NCBI RefSeq assembly: GCF_024494355.1
Contig: NZ_JAKNQY010000014.1
Coordinates: 1-64,000, forward strand
Reading direction: 5' to 3'
Source of the DNA: Pseudomonas sp. Q11
GTDB taxonomy: Bacteria > Pseudomonadota > Gammaproteobacteria > Pseudomonadales > Pseudomonadaceae
Length of the DNA stretch: 64,000 bases
Numbering within the stretch: the first letter of the stretch is position 1; each line of letters starts with the position of its first letter. Made by a program: the position numbers and the translations under genes. The notes beneath the pieces were generated by a model, which was not told the DNA's origin, ran no database searches, and saw only the letters and a list, made by a program, of their open reading frames with translations. Below are positions 8,271 through 17,243 of this stretch, in pieces.

Positions 8271-8897
8271 ATGAACTCCGTTTTCATTGTCGACGACCAT
8301 CCAGTCATCCGCCTCGCCGTGCGCATGCTCCTGGAGCATGAAGGTTATAAAGTCGTAGGGGAAACTGACAACGGCGTCGATGCGATGCAAATGGTGCGCG
8401 AATGCATGCCGGACCTGGTCATCCTGGACATCAGCATACCCAAACTTGACGGGCTGGAAATCCTCTCGCGCTTCAACGCCATGACCACTCCGCTTAAAAC
8501 ATTGGTGCTCACGGCCCAATCCCCAACGCTCTTCGGTATCCGATGCATGCAATCCGGCGCCTCCGGTTACGTTTGTAAACAAGAAGACCTCAGCGAGCTG
8601 GTCAGCGCAATCAAAGCCGTGCTGTCAGGCTACAACTATTTCCCCAGCCAAGCGCTGAACCCTGTCCGTCATGATGATCCGCGCAGCATGGAGTTGGAAC
8701 TTTTCAAAAGTGTCAATGACCGGGAGTTGATGGTGCTGCAACTTTTTGCTCAAGGCCGTACTAACAAGGAAATAGCCAAAGGCATGTTTCTAAGCAACAA
8801 GACCGTCAGCACTTACAAAAAAAGGCTGATGCAGAAACTCAAAGTCAAATCCCTGGTAGAGCTGATTGAAATGGCAAAGCGCAACGCGCTGGTGTGA
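8271..8897 (+). CDS. BvgA/EvgA-like response regulator (NarL family)
   Basis: A 208-residue two-component regulator. The receiver domain (residues 1-120) has the acidic pocket DD at 9-10, the phospho-acceptor Asp53 in LVILDISIPKLDG, Thr in VLTAQS, and Lys in YVCKQEDL. The LuxR-type DNA-binding domain (about 143-205) includes LFAQGRTNKEIAKGMFLSNKTVSTYKKRL. It overlaps the start of the hybrid kinase, so the pair is co-expressed. The closest named relatives by layout are BvgA and EvgA. Target genes are not evident nearby. Confidence 0.9.
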   Translation: MNSVFIVDDHPVIRLAVRMLLEHEGYKVVGETDNGVDAMQMVRECMPDLVILDISIPKLDGLEILSRFNAMTTPLKTLVLTAQSPTLFGIRCMQSGASGYVCKQEDLSELVSAIKAVLSGYNYFPSQALNPVRHDDPRSMELELFKSVNDRELMVLQLFAQGRTNKEIAKGMFLSNKTVSTYKKRLMQKLKVKSLVELIEMAKRNALV

Positions 8898-11800
8898 GAA
8901 AAAACAGGATGCTCAAATGCATAAAAAAATACCTCCTGCCGTTAAGCGCGGGGTTATATGCGCAAGTCCTCATGGCGACGCCGGGAGTGCCCGAGCCCTA
9001 CACGCTCATGGGGCGTTCGACTGCGGCTCATATCGAAGTCCTGCTCGATGACGCCCACCGTGGCCGGTTACAGGACCGGCAGGAATTGGTCTTGGGCACG
9101 TCCGCGCCGGATTATCCGCCCTTCGATCTTTCAACCAGCGGCCGCGACTACGAGGGCATGACCGCCGATTACGCCGGCGTGATCGCCAAGGCGACCAGTC
9201 TGCCAATGCGGGTCTTGCGATTCGGTTCCCGGGATGAGGCCATTGCGGCGCTCAAGAATGGGAAAATCGACATGCTCGGCACCGCCAATGGTTTCGAAGC
9301 CCGCACCCCCGGTATTGTGCTATCGACGCCTTATGCAGTCGATCAGCCCGTTCTCGTCACCCGGACGAATGAAAGCCGTTCCCTGACTGAAGATTTGAAG
9401 GGGCTGCGGCTAAGCATGGTTTATCACTACCTGCCGCTGCGGGAAATTGAAAAGCTTTATCCCAAGGCGATTATCACCACCTACCCCTCCTACCAAAATG
9501 CCATAAACGCCGTGGCTTTCGGCCAGGCCGATGTCTTCCTCGGCGATACGATTTCCACCCACTACATGATCAGCAAGGGCTACTTGAGCAACATCCGCAT
9601 GGCGCGCTTCGGCAAACATGAATCCTACGGGTTCGGGTTCGCGGTGCGACGCAACGATACCCGGTTGCTGGAGGTCATCAACGCCACGCTGAACCAGATC
9701 TCCATCGCCGAGCAAGCGGCTATCTCCAAGCGTTGGAGTGCCGGCAGCGACCTGTACCTCACAGAGCACAAGATACAACTGACCGACCGGGAAGAACGCT
9801 GGCTGACCAGGCACCCGGTGGTTCGGGTGGCGGTGAACGAGACTGCTGCACCGTTCACTTTTTTTGATTCGGACGGCGATTTTCGCGGGATCAGCGCCGA
9901 CCTGCTGGAGCTGATCCGGTTGCGTACCGGCATGCGCCTGGACATACAACGCCACCAGAACGACAACGACATGATTGGCGCGGTCCTGGAGGGTCAGGCC
10001 GACGTGATTGCGGCACTTTTACCCAGCAGCGAACGGCAACAACAGATGAAGTTAAGCCGCCCTTACCTCGATAGCTCATTCGTTCTGCTGACCCGCAAAC
10101 ACTCCGATACACCCACCACCCTCGACCAGTTTGGGGACAAAAGCCTGGCAATCGCCAAAAGCAATCCGATCATAGAGTTCCTACGCAACCAGTACCCAAG
10201 CATCAAAATAATCGAAACCGTCGGTTCCTTGCGCGCCGCTGAAATGATCGCCCAAGGCCAGGCCGACGGTGGCGTGAACTCGCTGGTCATGGCTAACTAC
10301 TTCATCTCGTCCCACTCGTTCAAAGACAAGTTGCAAATCAGCAGCACCGTAGGGACTCAGCAGGCCATGTTCTCGCTGGCCACCGCAAGAACTGCCACGG
10401 AGCTTAGCTCCATTCTCGACAAGGCCTTGACCAGCATCGATCCCGACGAACTGGGTGTGATCAACAACCGCTGGCGCGGCTACGTCTCGGCCTCGGAACA
10501 CACTTGGCGCGCCTATAACCGCCTGTTTTTCCAGATCGTCGCGGGCGTGGGCCTGTTATTGCTGCTTTCCCTGGCATGGAATGGCTACATGCAACGGCAG
10601 ATCAGGCAACGCCAACGGGCAGAACTGGCCCTCAATGACCAGCTCGAGTTCATGCACTCGCTGCTCAACGGTACACCTCACCCCATTTATGTGAGAGATC
10701 GCAGCGGCCGCCTGCAAAGTTGCAACGACAGCTACCTGAAGACGTTCAACGTGAAACGCGAAGACGTCATCGGCAAGAACATCCTGCCCCCATCCATGAG
10801 CAACGCGTTCGAAGCGCAGCAATACCTGGCGGACTATCAGCGTGTCATGGCCGAAGGCATCCCACTGATCATGGATCGTCCCCTGCACATTGGGGATCAG
10901 GAACTGACCATCTACCACTGGATCCTCCCCTACCGCAATTCCAGCGCTGAAGTACAGGGTATCATCGGTGGCTGGATCGACATCAGCGAACGACGGCAGC
11001 TGTTCGATGAACTGCGAGCCGCCAAGGAGCGGGCAGACAGCGCCAACCGGGCCAAGAGCACGTTTCTGGCGACCATGAGCCATGAAATCCGCACCCCCAT
11101 GAATGCAGTGATCGGCATGCTTGAGCTGGCCTTGAAACATGCCGACAAGGGTCATCTGGACCGCTCGACAATAGAAGTCGCGTACGAATCAGCTTCCGGC
11201 ATGCTGGAGCTGATAGGCGATATCCTGGACATTGCACGTATCGAATCAGGGCATCTGAGCCTGGCACCCGAACGGGTCAATCTCAGGGCCATGCTGCAAT
11301 CGGTCATACGGGTTTTCGAAGGCATAGCCCGGCAGAAGAACCTGGATTTGTCGCTGCAGTTCGACCCAGTCGAAGGCAACCCGGACGTCCTGATAGACCC
11401 CTTGCGATTCAAACAGGTGCTCTCGAACCTGATCAGCAATGCCCTCAAATTTACCGAAGAGGGTCAGGTCCAGATCAAGGCCCAACTGTCTCGAGTCGCC
11501 CGGGATGATGCCCTGCACATGCAACTGGAGGTCAGCGACACCGGCATCGGCATCAGTCCGGCAGACCTGCAGCGCCTGTTCGAGCCTTTTTCCCAAGTCG
11601 ACAATACCGGCCGGATGGCGCGAACGGGTGCGGGGCTTGGCCTGGTGATCAGTCGCAACCTGTGTCAGATGATGGGCGGTAGTCTGCACATGAACAGCCA
11701 GCCGGGCATCGGTACCCAGGTCCAGGTTTCCCTGCAACTGACCACCCTGCCAAAGACAGCAGTCTGCGCGTCCCCTGAGCCTGTCATCGATACAGCCGCG

Positions 11801-12529
11801 GCCGCCCTGAGCGTTCTCGTCGTGGATGATCATCCGGCCAATCGGTTGTTGATGTCGCAACAACTGGAATACCTGGGTCATCACTACCATGTCGCCCATG
11901 ATGGCGCGCAAGGGCTCAAGGCCTGGTGTGAAGGGGATTTCGATCTGGTCATTGCCGACTGCAACATGCCCATCATGAACGGTTACGAACTGGCCAGGTC
12001 GATTCGTCGCCATGAGGACGAACGAGCACTGCCGCGCTGCACCATCCTGGGGTTTACCGCCAATGCACAACCGGAGGAAAAACAACGCTGCCAGGAGGCC
12101 GGAATGGACGACTGCCTATTCAAACCCATCAGCCTGAGCGCCTTGAGCCGATGGATGAAAACGGTCAAATCCGCCAGCCGGCCAGGGGTTTTCAATGTGC
12201 AGAGCCTGCAGGCATTGACCGGTGGCAACCCCTTGTCAATCCGGCGCCTGTTGGAAGAACTGCTCAACAGCAATCGCTCGGACCGCCGGGAGTTGCTCGA
12301 CGTCGCCCGCGGTGGGGACCGGCAGGCACTGACCGAAACGGCGCACAAAATAAAAGGCGTCGCCCGAATTGTGCAGGCGACCTCGCTGATTCAGCGATGC
12401 GAAGCACTGGAACACGCCTGCCATAAGGCTCAGGGGCCTGAGCCCATTGGCGAATACACCAAGGCCCTCGATCACGCCCTGATTGATCTTGAGCGAGCCC
12501 TGGAAATCGAGATCGCCAAGGCAAAATAA
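8894..12529 (+). CDS. BvgS/EvgS-like unorthodox hybrid sensor kinase
   Basis: About 1211 residues. A secretion leader precedes two tandem periplasmic Venus-flytrap (SBP3-type) domains, roughly residues 60-285 and 310-535. A membrane helix lies near 545-565, then a PAS domain (about 585-700, YVRDRSGRLQSCNDSYL). HisKA has His730 in TMSHEIRTPMN, followed by an ATPase domain (DTGIGIS, GAGLGLVIS), a receiver with Asp1022 in IADCNMPIMNG, and a C-terminal HPt with His1151 in TAHKIKG. This is the full four-step BvgS/EvgS relay. GTG at 8894 overlaps the regulator gene, but ATG at 8909 is possible. The ligand is unknown. Confidence 0.92.
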   Translation: MRKNRMLKCIKKYLLPLSAGLYAQVLMATPGVPEPYTLMGRSTAAHIEVLLDDAHRGRLQDRQELVLGTSAPDYPPFDLSTSGRDYEGMTADYAGVIAKATSLPMRVLRFGSRDEAIAALKNGKIDMLGTANGFEARTPGIVLSTPYAVDQPVLVTRTNESRSLTEDLKGLRLSMVYHYLPLREIEKLYPKAIITTYPSYQNAINAVAFGQADVFLGDTISTHYMISKGYLSNIRMARFGKHESYGFGFAVRRNDTRLLEVINATLNQISIAEQAAISKRWSAGSDLYLTEHKIQLTDREERWLTRHPVVRVAVNETAAPFTFFDSDGDFRGISADLLELIRLRTGMRLDIQRHQNDNDMIGAVLEGQADVIAALLPSSERQQQMKLSRPYLDSSFVLLTRKHSDTPTTLDQFGDKSLAIAKSNPIIEFLRNQYPSIKIIETVGSLRAAEMIAQGQADGGVNSLVMANYFISSHSFKDKLQISSTVGTQQAMFSLATARTATELSSILDKALTSIDPDELGVINNRWRGYVSASEHTWRAYNRLFFQIVAGVGLLLLLSLAWNGYMQRQIRQRQRAELALNDQLEFMHSLLNGTPHPIYVRDRSGRLQSCNDSYLKTFNVKREDVIGKNILPPSMSNAFEAQQYLADYQRVMAEGIPLIMDRPLHIGDQELTIYHWILPYRNSSAEVQGIIGGWIDISERRQLFDELRAAKERADSANRAKSTFLATMSHEIRTPMNAVIGMLELALKHADKGHLDRSTIEVAYESASGMLELIGDILDIARIESGHLSLAPERVNLRAMLQSVIRVFEGIARQKNLDLSLQFDPVEGNPDVLIDPLRFKQVLSNLISNALKFTEEGQVQIKAQLSRVARDDALHMQLEVSDTGIGISPADLQRLFEPFSQVDNTGRMARTGAGLGLVISRNLCQMMGGSLHMNSQPGIGTQVQVSLQLTTLPKTAVCASPEPVIDTAAAALSVLVVDDHPANRLLMSQQLEYLGHHYHVAHDGAQGLKAWCEGDFDLVIADCNMPIMNGYELARSIRRHEDERALPRCTILGFTANAQPEEKQRCQEAGMDDCLFKPISLSALSRWMKTVKSASRPGVFNVQSLQALTGGNPLSIRRLLEELLNSNRSDRRELLDVARGGDRQALTETAHKIKGVARIVQATSLIQRCEALEHACHKAQGPEPIGEYTKALDHALIDLERALEIEIAKAK

Positions 12530-12646
12530 TCCAGTGTTTACTATGCTGTTCGCTCAGCAGTGCGCACCAGGGGCGTTCTCAGTTGGTTTCCCCCGGCGCG
12601 GCAGGAAATTAGTTGGGAACGCCCCCTCACACTTGGAGTGACTGCA

Positions 12647-15595
12647 ATGCCCAGCGCACCGCGTCCGCAACAACGCCGGTTTCCCTTGCACGTACACATC
12701 AGCGTGATGTTTACCTTGCTCTTGCTGCTGACCGGTGTGGTACTAGGGATTTTCAACTACCGCCAAACCACACAAATCATCCTGTCCAGCAGTGAAAAAC
12801 TGTTCAACCGCATTGAGCAGGACGTACGCCTGGACTTGTATGACACCTATGAACCCATCCGCCACCTGCTGGGCCTGTTGGCCGATTACCCGGCGACACG
12901 TGAACCCCGGATAGCTCAGCGCCTGGCCCTGCTCGCACCCTTCAGCCAGGCGCTGCGGGACAACCCGAACCTGGCGTCGTTGTATCTGGCCGACAGCAAT
13001 GGCGACTTCCTGATGGTCCGTCCCTTGCGCAGCGAAGCCCTGAAAACCGCGCTGAAAGCGCCGGCCAACGCCGCCTACCAGGTCTGGACCGTGGATCGGA
13101 CAGAGACCGACGGCCAGGTTCGCGCCCAGTCGCTGTTCTACGACCAGGCCCTGGCGCTCATCGATCGCCAGGACATTGCCGACGAATCCTACGATCCACG
13201 CAACCGAGGCTGGTTTCGAAGCGCACTGGGCAGCACCGAGCAAATCACCACCGAACCCTACGTATTCTTCTCCACCCAAAACCTGGGCACCACTCTCGCC
13301 CGGCGCAGCGGTGAACAGGCAGTCATCGCTGCCGACCTGACCCTGGCGTCCCTGTCCCAGACCCTGGCCAAGCACAGGGTGACCGCCGGCACCGAAATCG
13401 TGCTGCTCGACCGCCAAGGCAATACGGTCGCCTACCCCGACAGTCAACGACTGATCACCGACACTCAGTCGGCACACCTGATCAAGGCACGCGAGCTCAG
13501 CCCGGCCATCGCCGCCGCACTCGACGACAACACTGACACCCCACGCCTGGAAGTCGGCGGACGCCAATGGATCGTTTCGCGCAGCCACATGCAGGAAGGC
13601 GGACCACAAGGCCTGGAACTGGCGTTGCTGGTCCCTGAAGATGAGTTGCTGGCCGATGCCTACCGCATGCGCTGGCAAGGCGCGCTGATCACCCTCGCCA
13701 CCCTGCTGTTGTGCCTGCCCCTGGGCTGGTTGACCTCCAGGATTCTGGTCAAGCCCCTGCGCGCACTGGTGCAGGAGGCCGATGCCATTCGCAGCTTTGA
13801 TTTCAACTACCCGGTGTCCCGTCGCTCTCCCGTGCTGGAGGTCGATCAGTTGGGCGTTTCGATGGCGCGAATGAAAGAGACCCTGGCAAGCTTCTTCGAA
13901 ATCACCGCCAGCCTGCGCGCCGAAACCCGCTTCGCCCCTTTGCTGGAGCGGGTGTTGTTCGAGACGGTGAAGATCGGTCAGGCCCAGGCTGGCCTGATTT
14001 ACCTGCGCGAGAACGATGACGAGCGGGTCAGGCCCTACGGGCTGGTTATCGATGGAACGCCTCGGGACCTTGCCGCTTTCGGGTTGCAAGGTCATGCGCT
14101 CAAGGCACAGGACAGCCCGCCATGGCTGCAGCAACTGGACGCCTCGGACAACCTCGTCACTTCACTGGGCTTCGAGCAGGCCGCCGATCTCAAGAGTGTC
14201 TTGCTGGCACTGGACGCTCCACGGGTTCACCTGATCGGTATCCGCCTGCGCAATCGTCATCAGGAAACCGTCGGGGTTCTGGTGTTGCTGATGACCGACA
14301 GCGGCACCGAAGCCGATCTGGAAAAACTGCAGCCGGACCGCATCGCCTTCCTGCAGGCCGTGTCCGGCGCCGCCACCGTGAGTATTGAAGGCCAGCGCCT
14401 GCAAGCCCGACAAAAACAGCTGCTCGATTCGTTCATTCAACTGCTGGCCGGAGCGATCGATGCCAAGAGCCCCTACACGGGCGGTCATTGCCAGCGGGTC
14501 CCAGCCTTGACACTGATGCTCGCCCAGGCCGCCGCTGCCAGCCAGGCGCCAGCGTTCCAGGCCTACCGACCCACGGAAGATGAGTGGGAAGCACTGCACA
14601 TCGCCGCCTGGTTGCACGATTGCGGCAAGGTCACCACACCCGAATATGTGGTGGACAAAGCCACCAAACTGGAAACCCTGAACGATCGGATCCACGAGAT
14701 CCGCACTCGCTTCGAGGTGCTCAAGCGCGACGCCTGGGTCGATTACTGGAAGGCCCTGGCAGCGGGTGGCGAGTCGTCGTCCCTGGCCCCGCAGCGCGAC
14801 GCCATACTGGCCAGCCTCGATGACGACTTTGCCTTTGTCGCCCACTGCAACCTGGGCTCCGAGGCCATGGCCGACGCCGACCTGCAACGCTTGCAACGTA
14901 TCGCCCAACGTCCGTGGACCCGGACTCTGGATGATCGCCTGGGGGTTTCCTGGGAAGAGAACCAGCGCCAGGCACGCACGCCAAAACCAACGCTTCCAGT
15001 CACTGAACAGTTGCTGATGGACAAGCCCGAGCACTTGGTGCAGAGGCACGAAGCCGAACTGATCCCGACGGACAACCCATGGGGCTTCCAGCTCGATGTG
15101 CCGCCCTGGAAATACAATCGCGGCGAGCTCTACAACCTCAGCATTACGCGGGGCACGCTGACGCGAGAGGAGCGCTATGTCATCAATCATCACATGGTGC
15201 AAACCATCCTGATGCTCAGCCAGTTGCCCTTCCCCAGCCATTTGGACAACGTGGCGGAGATCGCCGGCGGGCACCATGAAAAGATGGACGGTACGGGATA
15301 TCCCAAGCGACTCAAGCGCGAGGAAATGAGTCTACCGGCACGCATGATGGCGATTGCGGACATTTTCGAAGCGCTGACGGCGGCCGACAGGCCTTACAAG
15401 AAAGCCAAGAAACTGAGTGAAGCCCTGGGCATCATGGCCACCATGTGCCGTGACGCCCACATCGATCCAGAGCTGTTCGGACTGTTCATCGATGAAAAAA
15501 TCTACCTGAGCTACGCCAACCAGTTTCTCGACCCGCGCCAGATCGATGAAGTCGACCCGGACAGCCTGCTGGCCAAAGCGGGGTTGCAGGCATGA
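12647..15595 (+). CDS. Cache-HAMP-GAF-HD-GYP signalling protein
   Basis: A 982-residue membrane receptor predicted to hydrolyse cyclic di-GMP. It has a membrane helix at about 17-38, a periplasmic double-Cache region to about 340 (SYDPRNRGWFRSAL), a second helix near 343-365 and HAMP. A GAF-like domain covers about 425-590. The HD-GYP parts are HIAAWLHDCGK with His657/Asp658, and GGHHEKMDGTGYP (His876 region) followed by PARMMAIADIFEALTAADRPY. Between them lies about 150 extra residues. Start ATG at 12647 has GGAG 8 bases upstream. It follows the BvgAS-like pair in the same direction. Confidence 0.88.
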   Translation: MPSAPRPQQRRFPLHVHISVMFTLLLLLTGVVLGIFNYRQTTQIILSSSEKLFNRIEQDVRLDLYDTYEPIRHLLGLLADYPATREPRIAQRLALLAPFSQALRDNPNLASLYLADSNGDFLMVRPLRSEALKTALKAPANAAYQVWTVDRTETDGQVRAQSLFYDQALALIDRQDIADESYDPRNRGWFRSALGSTEQITTEPYVFFSTQNLGTTLARRSGEQAVIAADLTLASLSQTLAKHRVTAGTEIVLLDRQGNTVAYPDSQRLITDTQSAHLIKARELSPAIAAALDDNTDTPRLEVGGRQWIVSRSHMQEGGPQGLELALLVPEDELLADAYRMRWQGALITLATLLLCLPLGWLTSRILVKPLRALVQEADAIRSFDFNYPVSRRSPVLEVDQLGVSMARMKETLASFFEITASLRAETRFAPLLERVLFETVKIGQAQAGLIYLRENDDERVRPYGLVIDGTPRDLAAFGLQGHALKAQDSPPWLQQLDASDNLVTSLGFEQAADLKSVLLALDAPRVHLIGIRLRNRHQETVGVLVLLMTDSGTEADLEKLQPDRIAFLQAVSGAATVSIEGQRLQARQKQLLDSFIQLLAGAIDAKSPYTGGHCQRVPALTLMLAQAAAASQAPAFQAYRPTEDEWEALHIAAWLHDCGKVTTPEYVVDKATKLETLNDRIHEIRTRFEVLKRDAWVDYWKALAAGGESSSLAPQRDAILASLDDDFAFVAHCNLGSEAMADADLQRLQRIAQRPWTRTLDDRLGVSWEENQRQARTPKPTLPVTEQLLMDKPEHLVQRHEAELIPTDNPWGFQLDVPPWKYNRGELYNLSITRGTLTREERYVINHHMVQTILMLSQLPFPSHLDNVAEIAGGHHEKMDGTGYPKRLKREEMSLPARMMAIADIFEALTAADRPYKKAKKLSEALGIMATMCRDAHIDPELFGLFIDEKIYLSYANQFLDPRQIDEVDPDSLLAKAGLQA

Positions 15596-15615
15596 ACGGT
15601 ATTCCGGCAGGCGTT

Positions 15616-15720
15616 GCCGAGCAAAGCGAAACTGCGATCTTTCTCCTGACGCTTGAATCTCATGCGAAAGATCAAAAGATCGTCCGAACGCGGCCCGAGC
15701 CTTCGCCAATTCCTATAGGA
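15616..15720. repeat. Degenerate imperfect-palindrome repeat (GCGATCTTT family)
   Basis: Shares the words GCGATCTTT, GAAAGATC and a CTATAGGA end with the better-preserved copies at 42346-42443 and 43688-43785. It fills the gap between the convergent HD-GYP gene and the fRMsr gene. It is the most degraded of the three copies. Confidence 0.4.
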
Positions 15721-15726
15721 AGCGGG

Positions 15727-16209
15727 TCAGCAGTCTGTCAGGCGCAGGAAAATATCAGCCAACTGCTCGATACCGGCCCGGTCATGCTCGGTAAAGCGCG
15801 CCAGTTTCGGACTGTCCAGATCGAGCACGCCAATCAGGCGCCCGCCCTTGACCAGCGGCACCACCAGTTCGCTGTTCGACGCGCTGTCGCAGGCGATATG
15901 ACCGGCGAAGGCATGGACATCTTCGACGCGCTGGGTCTGGCGGGTCGCCGCTGCCGTACCGCACACGCCACGACCAAAGGGAATCCGCACACAGGCGATT
16001 TGCCCCTGGAATGGGCCGAGTACCAATTCTTCGTTGCGATTGAGGTAGAAGCCGGCCCAGTTCAAGTCGTCCAGCTGACTGAACAGGAAAGCCGAAAACT
16101 GCGCGGCGTTGGCGATGAAATCCCGCTCATCGGCCAGCAAGGACTCAAGCTGTGCCGCTAACAAGCCGTAGCCGTCGAGGCCTTCGCCCGTGCCTTTCAA
16201 ATCGATCAT
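15727..16209 (-). CDS. msrC: Free methionine-(R)-sulfoxide reductase (GAF family, fRMsr)
   Basis: A 160-residue GAF-domain enzyme reducing free methionine-R-sulfoxide with thioredoxin-type electrons. The three family cysteines are present: Cys73 and Cys83 in IACVRIPFGRGVCGTAA, and Cys107 in HIACDSASNSELVVPL. They correspond to Cys84, Cys94 and Cys118 of the E. coli enzyme. I use the ATG at 16209, which overlaps the upstream ATPase stop (ATGA), indicating an operon. A longer frame to 16299 would run inside the ATPase gene. It is one of several thiol-repair genes in this window. Confidence 0.9.
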   Translation of the reverse strand: MIDLKGTGEGLDGYGLLAAQLESLLADERDFIANAAQFSAFLFSQLDDLNWAGFYLNRNEELVLGPFQGQIACVRIPFGRGVCGTAAATRQTQRVEDVHAFAGHIACDSASNSELVVPLVKGGRLIGVLDLDSPKLARFTEHDRAGIEQLADIFLRLTDC

Positions 16210-17096
16210 GCCTTGTTCTCCAGAAGTTTGAGGCCCACCCAATACCGGGCAAACTGATAGGCGCAACGTCCGTTGCGGTTGCCGCGTCCGGTGGCCCAAC
16301 GCACCGCTTGCACATCCAGCGCTTCATCGCGCTGCCAGGTTAGCCCGGCCTTGGCCGCCAGCTCGCCGATCCAGTGTTCCACCACGTTGAGGAAATGCTC
16401 CTGGGTAAACGGATAAAACGACAGCCACAAGCCGAAACGGTCAGACAACGCGATCTTGTCCTCCACGGCTTCGCTGGGGTGAAGCTCGCCGTCGACGCGC
16501 TTCCAGTTCTCATTGTCGCTTTCCTTTTCGGGCACCAGATGGCGACGGTTGGAGGTGGCATACAACAGCACATTGTCCGGCGCCTGCTCGAGGGATCCAT
16601 CCAGCACGCTCTTAAGGACACGGTAATCGCCTTCACCGGACTCGAACGACAGGTCATCGCAAAACAGCACGAAGCGCTGCGCGAGTTTGGCAATTTGCTC
16701 GACCACTCGCGGCAGATCGGCCAGGTGATCGCGCTCAATCTCGATCAACCGCAGGCCATGCTGGGCATGTTCGGCCAGCAACGCGCGCACCAGGGACGAC
16801 TTGCCAGTGCCACGCGAGCCCCACAGCAAGGCATGGTTGGCCGGCATGCCATCGATGAACTGCCGGGTGTTGCGACCCAACTGTTCAACCTGACGGTCCA
16901 CACCGATCAGGTCCGACAGGCGCATGTCGAGGCTGACCTCAAGCGGCAACAGGTAACCACTGCGCCCGTCGCGCTGCCAGCGGGCGGCCAGTGTCCGGGT
17001 CCAGTCGATAGTGGGTCGGGGAGCGGGCAACAGGGGCTCTATACGGGCCAGCACCGCATCGGCGCGCTCAAGAAAAGCATTCAATCGAGAGTCCAC
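16206..17096 (-). CDS. DUF815-family AAA+ ATP-binding protein
   Basis: A 296-residue P-loop ATPase of unknown role. The Walker A motif is ALLWGSRGTGKSSLVRALL near residue 95, the Walker B is FVLFCDDLSFE near 145, and a sensor-like YATSNRRHLVP follows. This layout matches the DUF815 family of cytoplasmic AAA+ proteins. It shares an ATGA overlap with the fRMsr gene downstream and diverges from the SagS-like kinase gene. No partner or substrate is evident. Confidence 0.85.
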   Translation of the reverse strand: MDSRLNAFLERADAVLARIEPLLPAPRPTIDWTRTLAARWQRDGRSGYLLPLEVSLDMRLSDLIGVDRQVEQLGRNTRQFIDGMPANHALLWGSRGTGKSSLVRALLAEHAQHGLRLIEIERDHLADLPRVVEQIAKLAQRFVLFCDDLSFESGEGDYRVLKSVLDGSLEQAPDNVLLYATSNRRHLVPEKESDNENWKRVDGELHPSEAVEDKIALSDRFGLWLSFYPFTQEHFLNVVEHWIGELAAKAGLTWQRDEALDVQAVRWATGRGNRNGRCAYQFARYWVGLKLLENKA

Positions 17097-17182
17097 GTCT
17101 TATCCTCGGACAGGTTCACAGTAATGATGGCGCTACAGCGACGAAACGCCGTATCCAATGGCGGGTCTATCCCACACAACAT

Positions 17183-17201
17183 ATACCGGTTGCACCGGTA
17201 T
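17183..17201. promoter_or_regulatory. Perfect inverted repeat between divergent genes
   Basis: ATACCGGT-TGC-ACCGGTAT is an 8-bp perfect dyad with a 3-base centre. It lies 42 bases upstream of the SagS-like kinase start and 86 bases upstream of the DUF815 gene start. It could be an operator or part of a promoter. No regulator is assigned. Confidence 0.35.
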
Positions 17202-17243
17202 TCAGAGATGATCAGCTATGCTTGAGCGGCGAAGGGAAACGTA

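Noticed and set aside
12743..14134. A 463-codon frame antisense to the HD-GYP gene
   Set aside because: Long antisense frames are normal in GC-rich codon-biased genes; the translation (many Gln/Gly, no domains) is a shadow.
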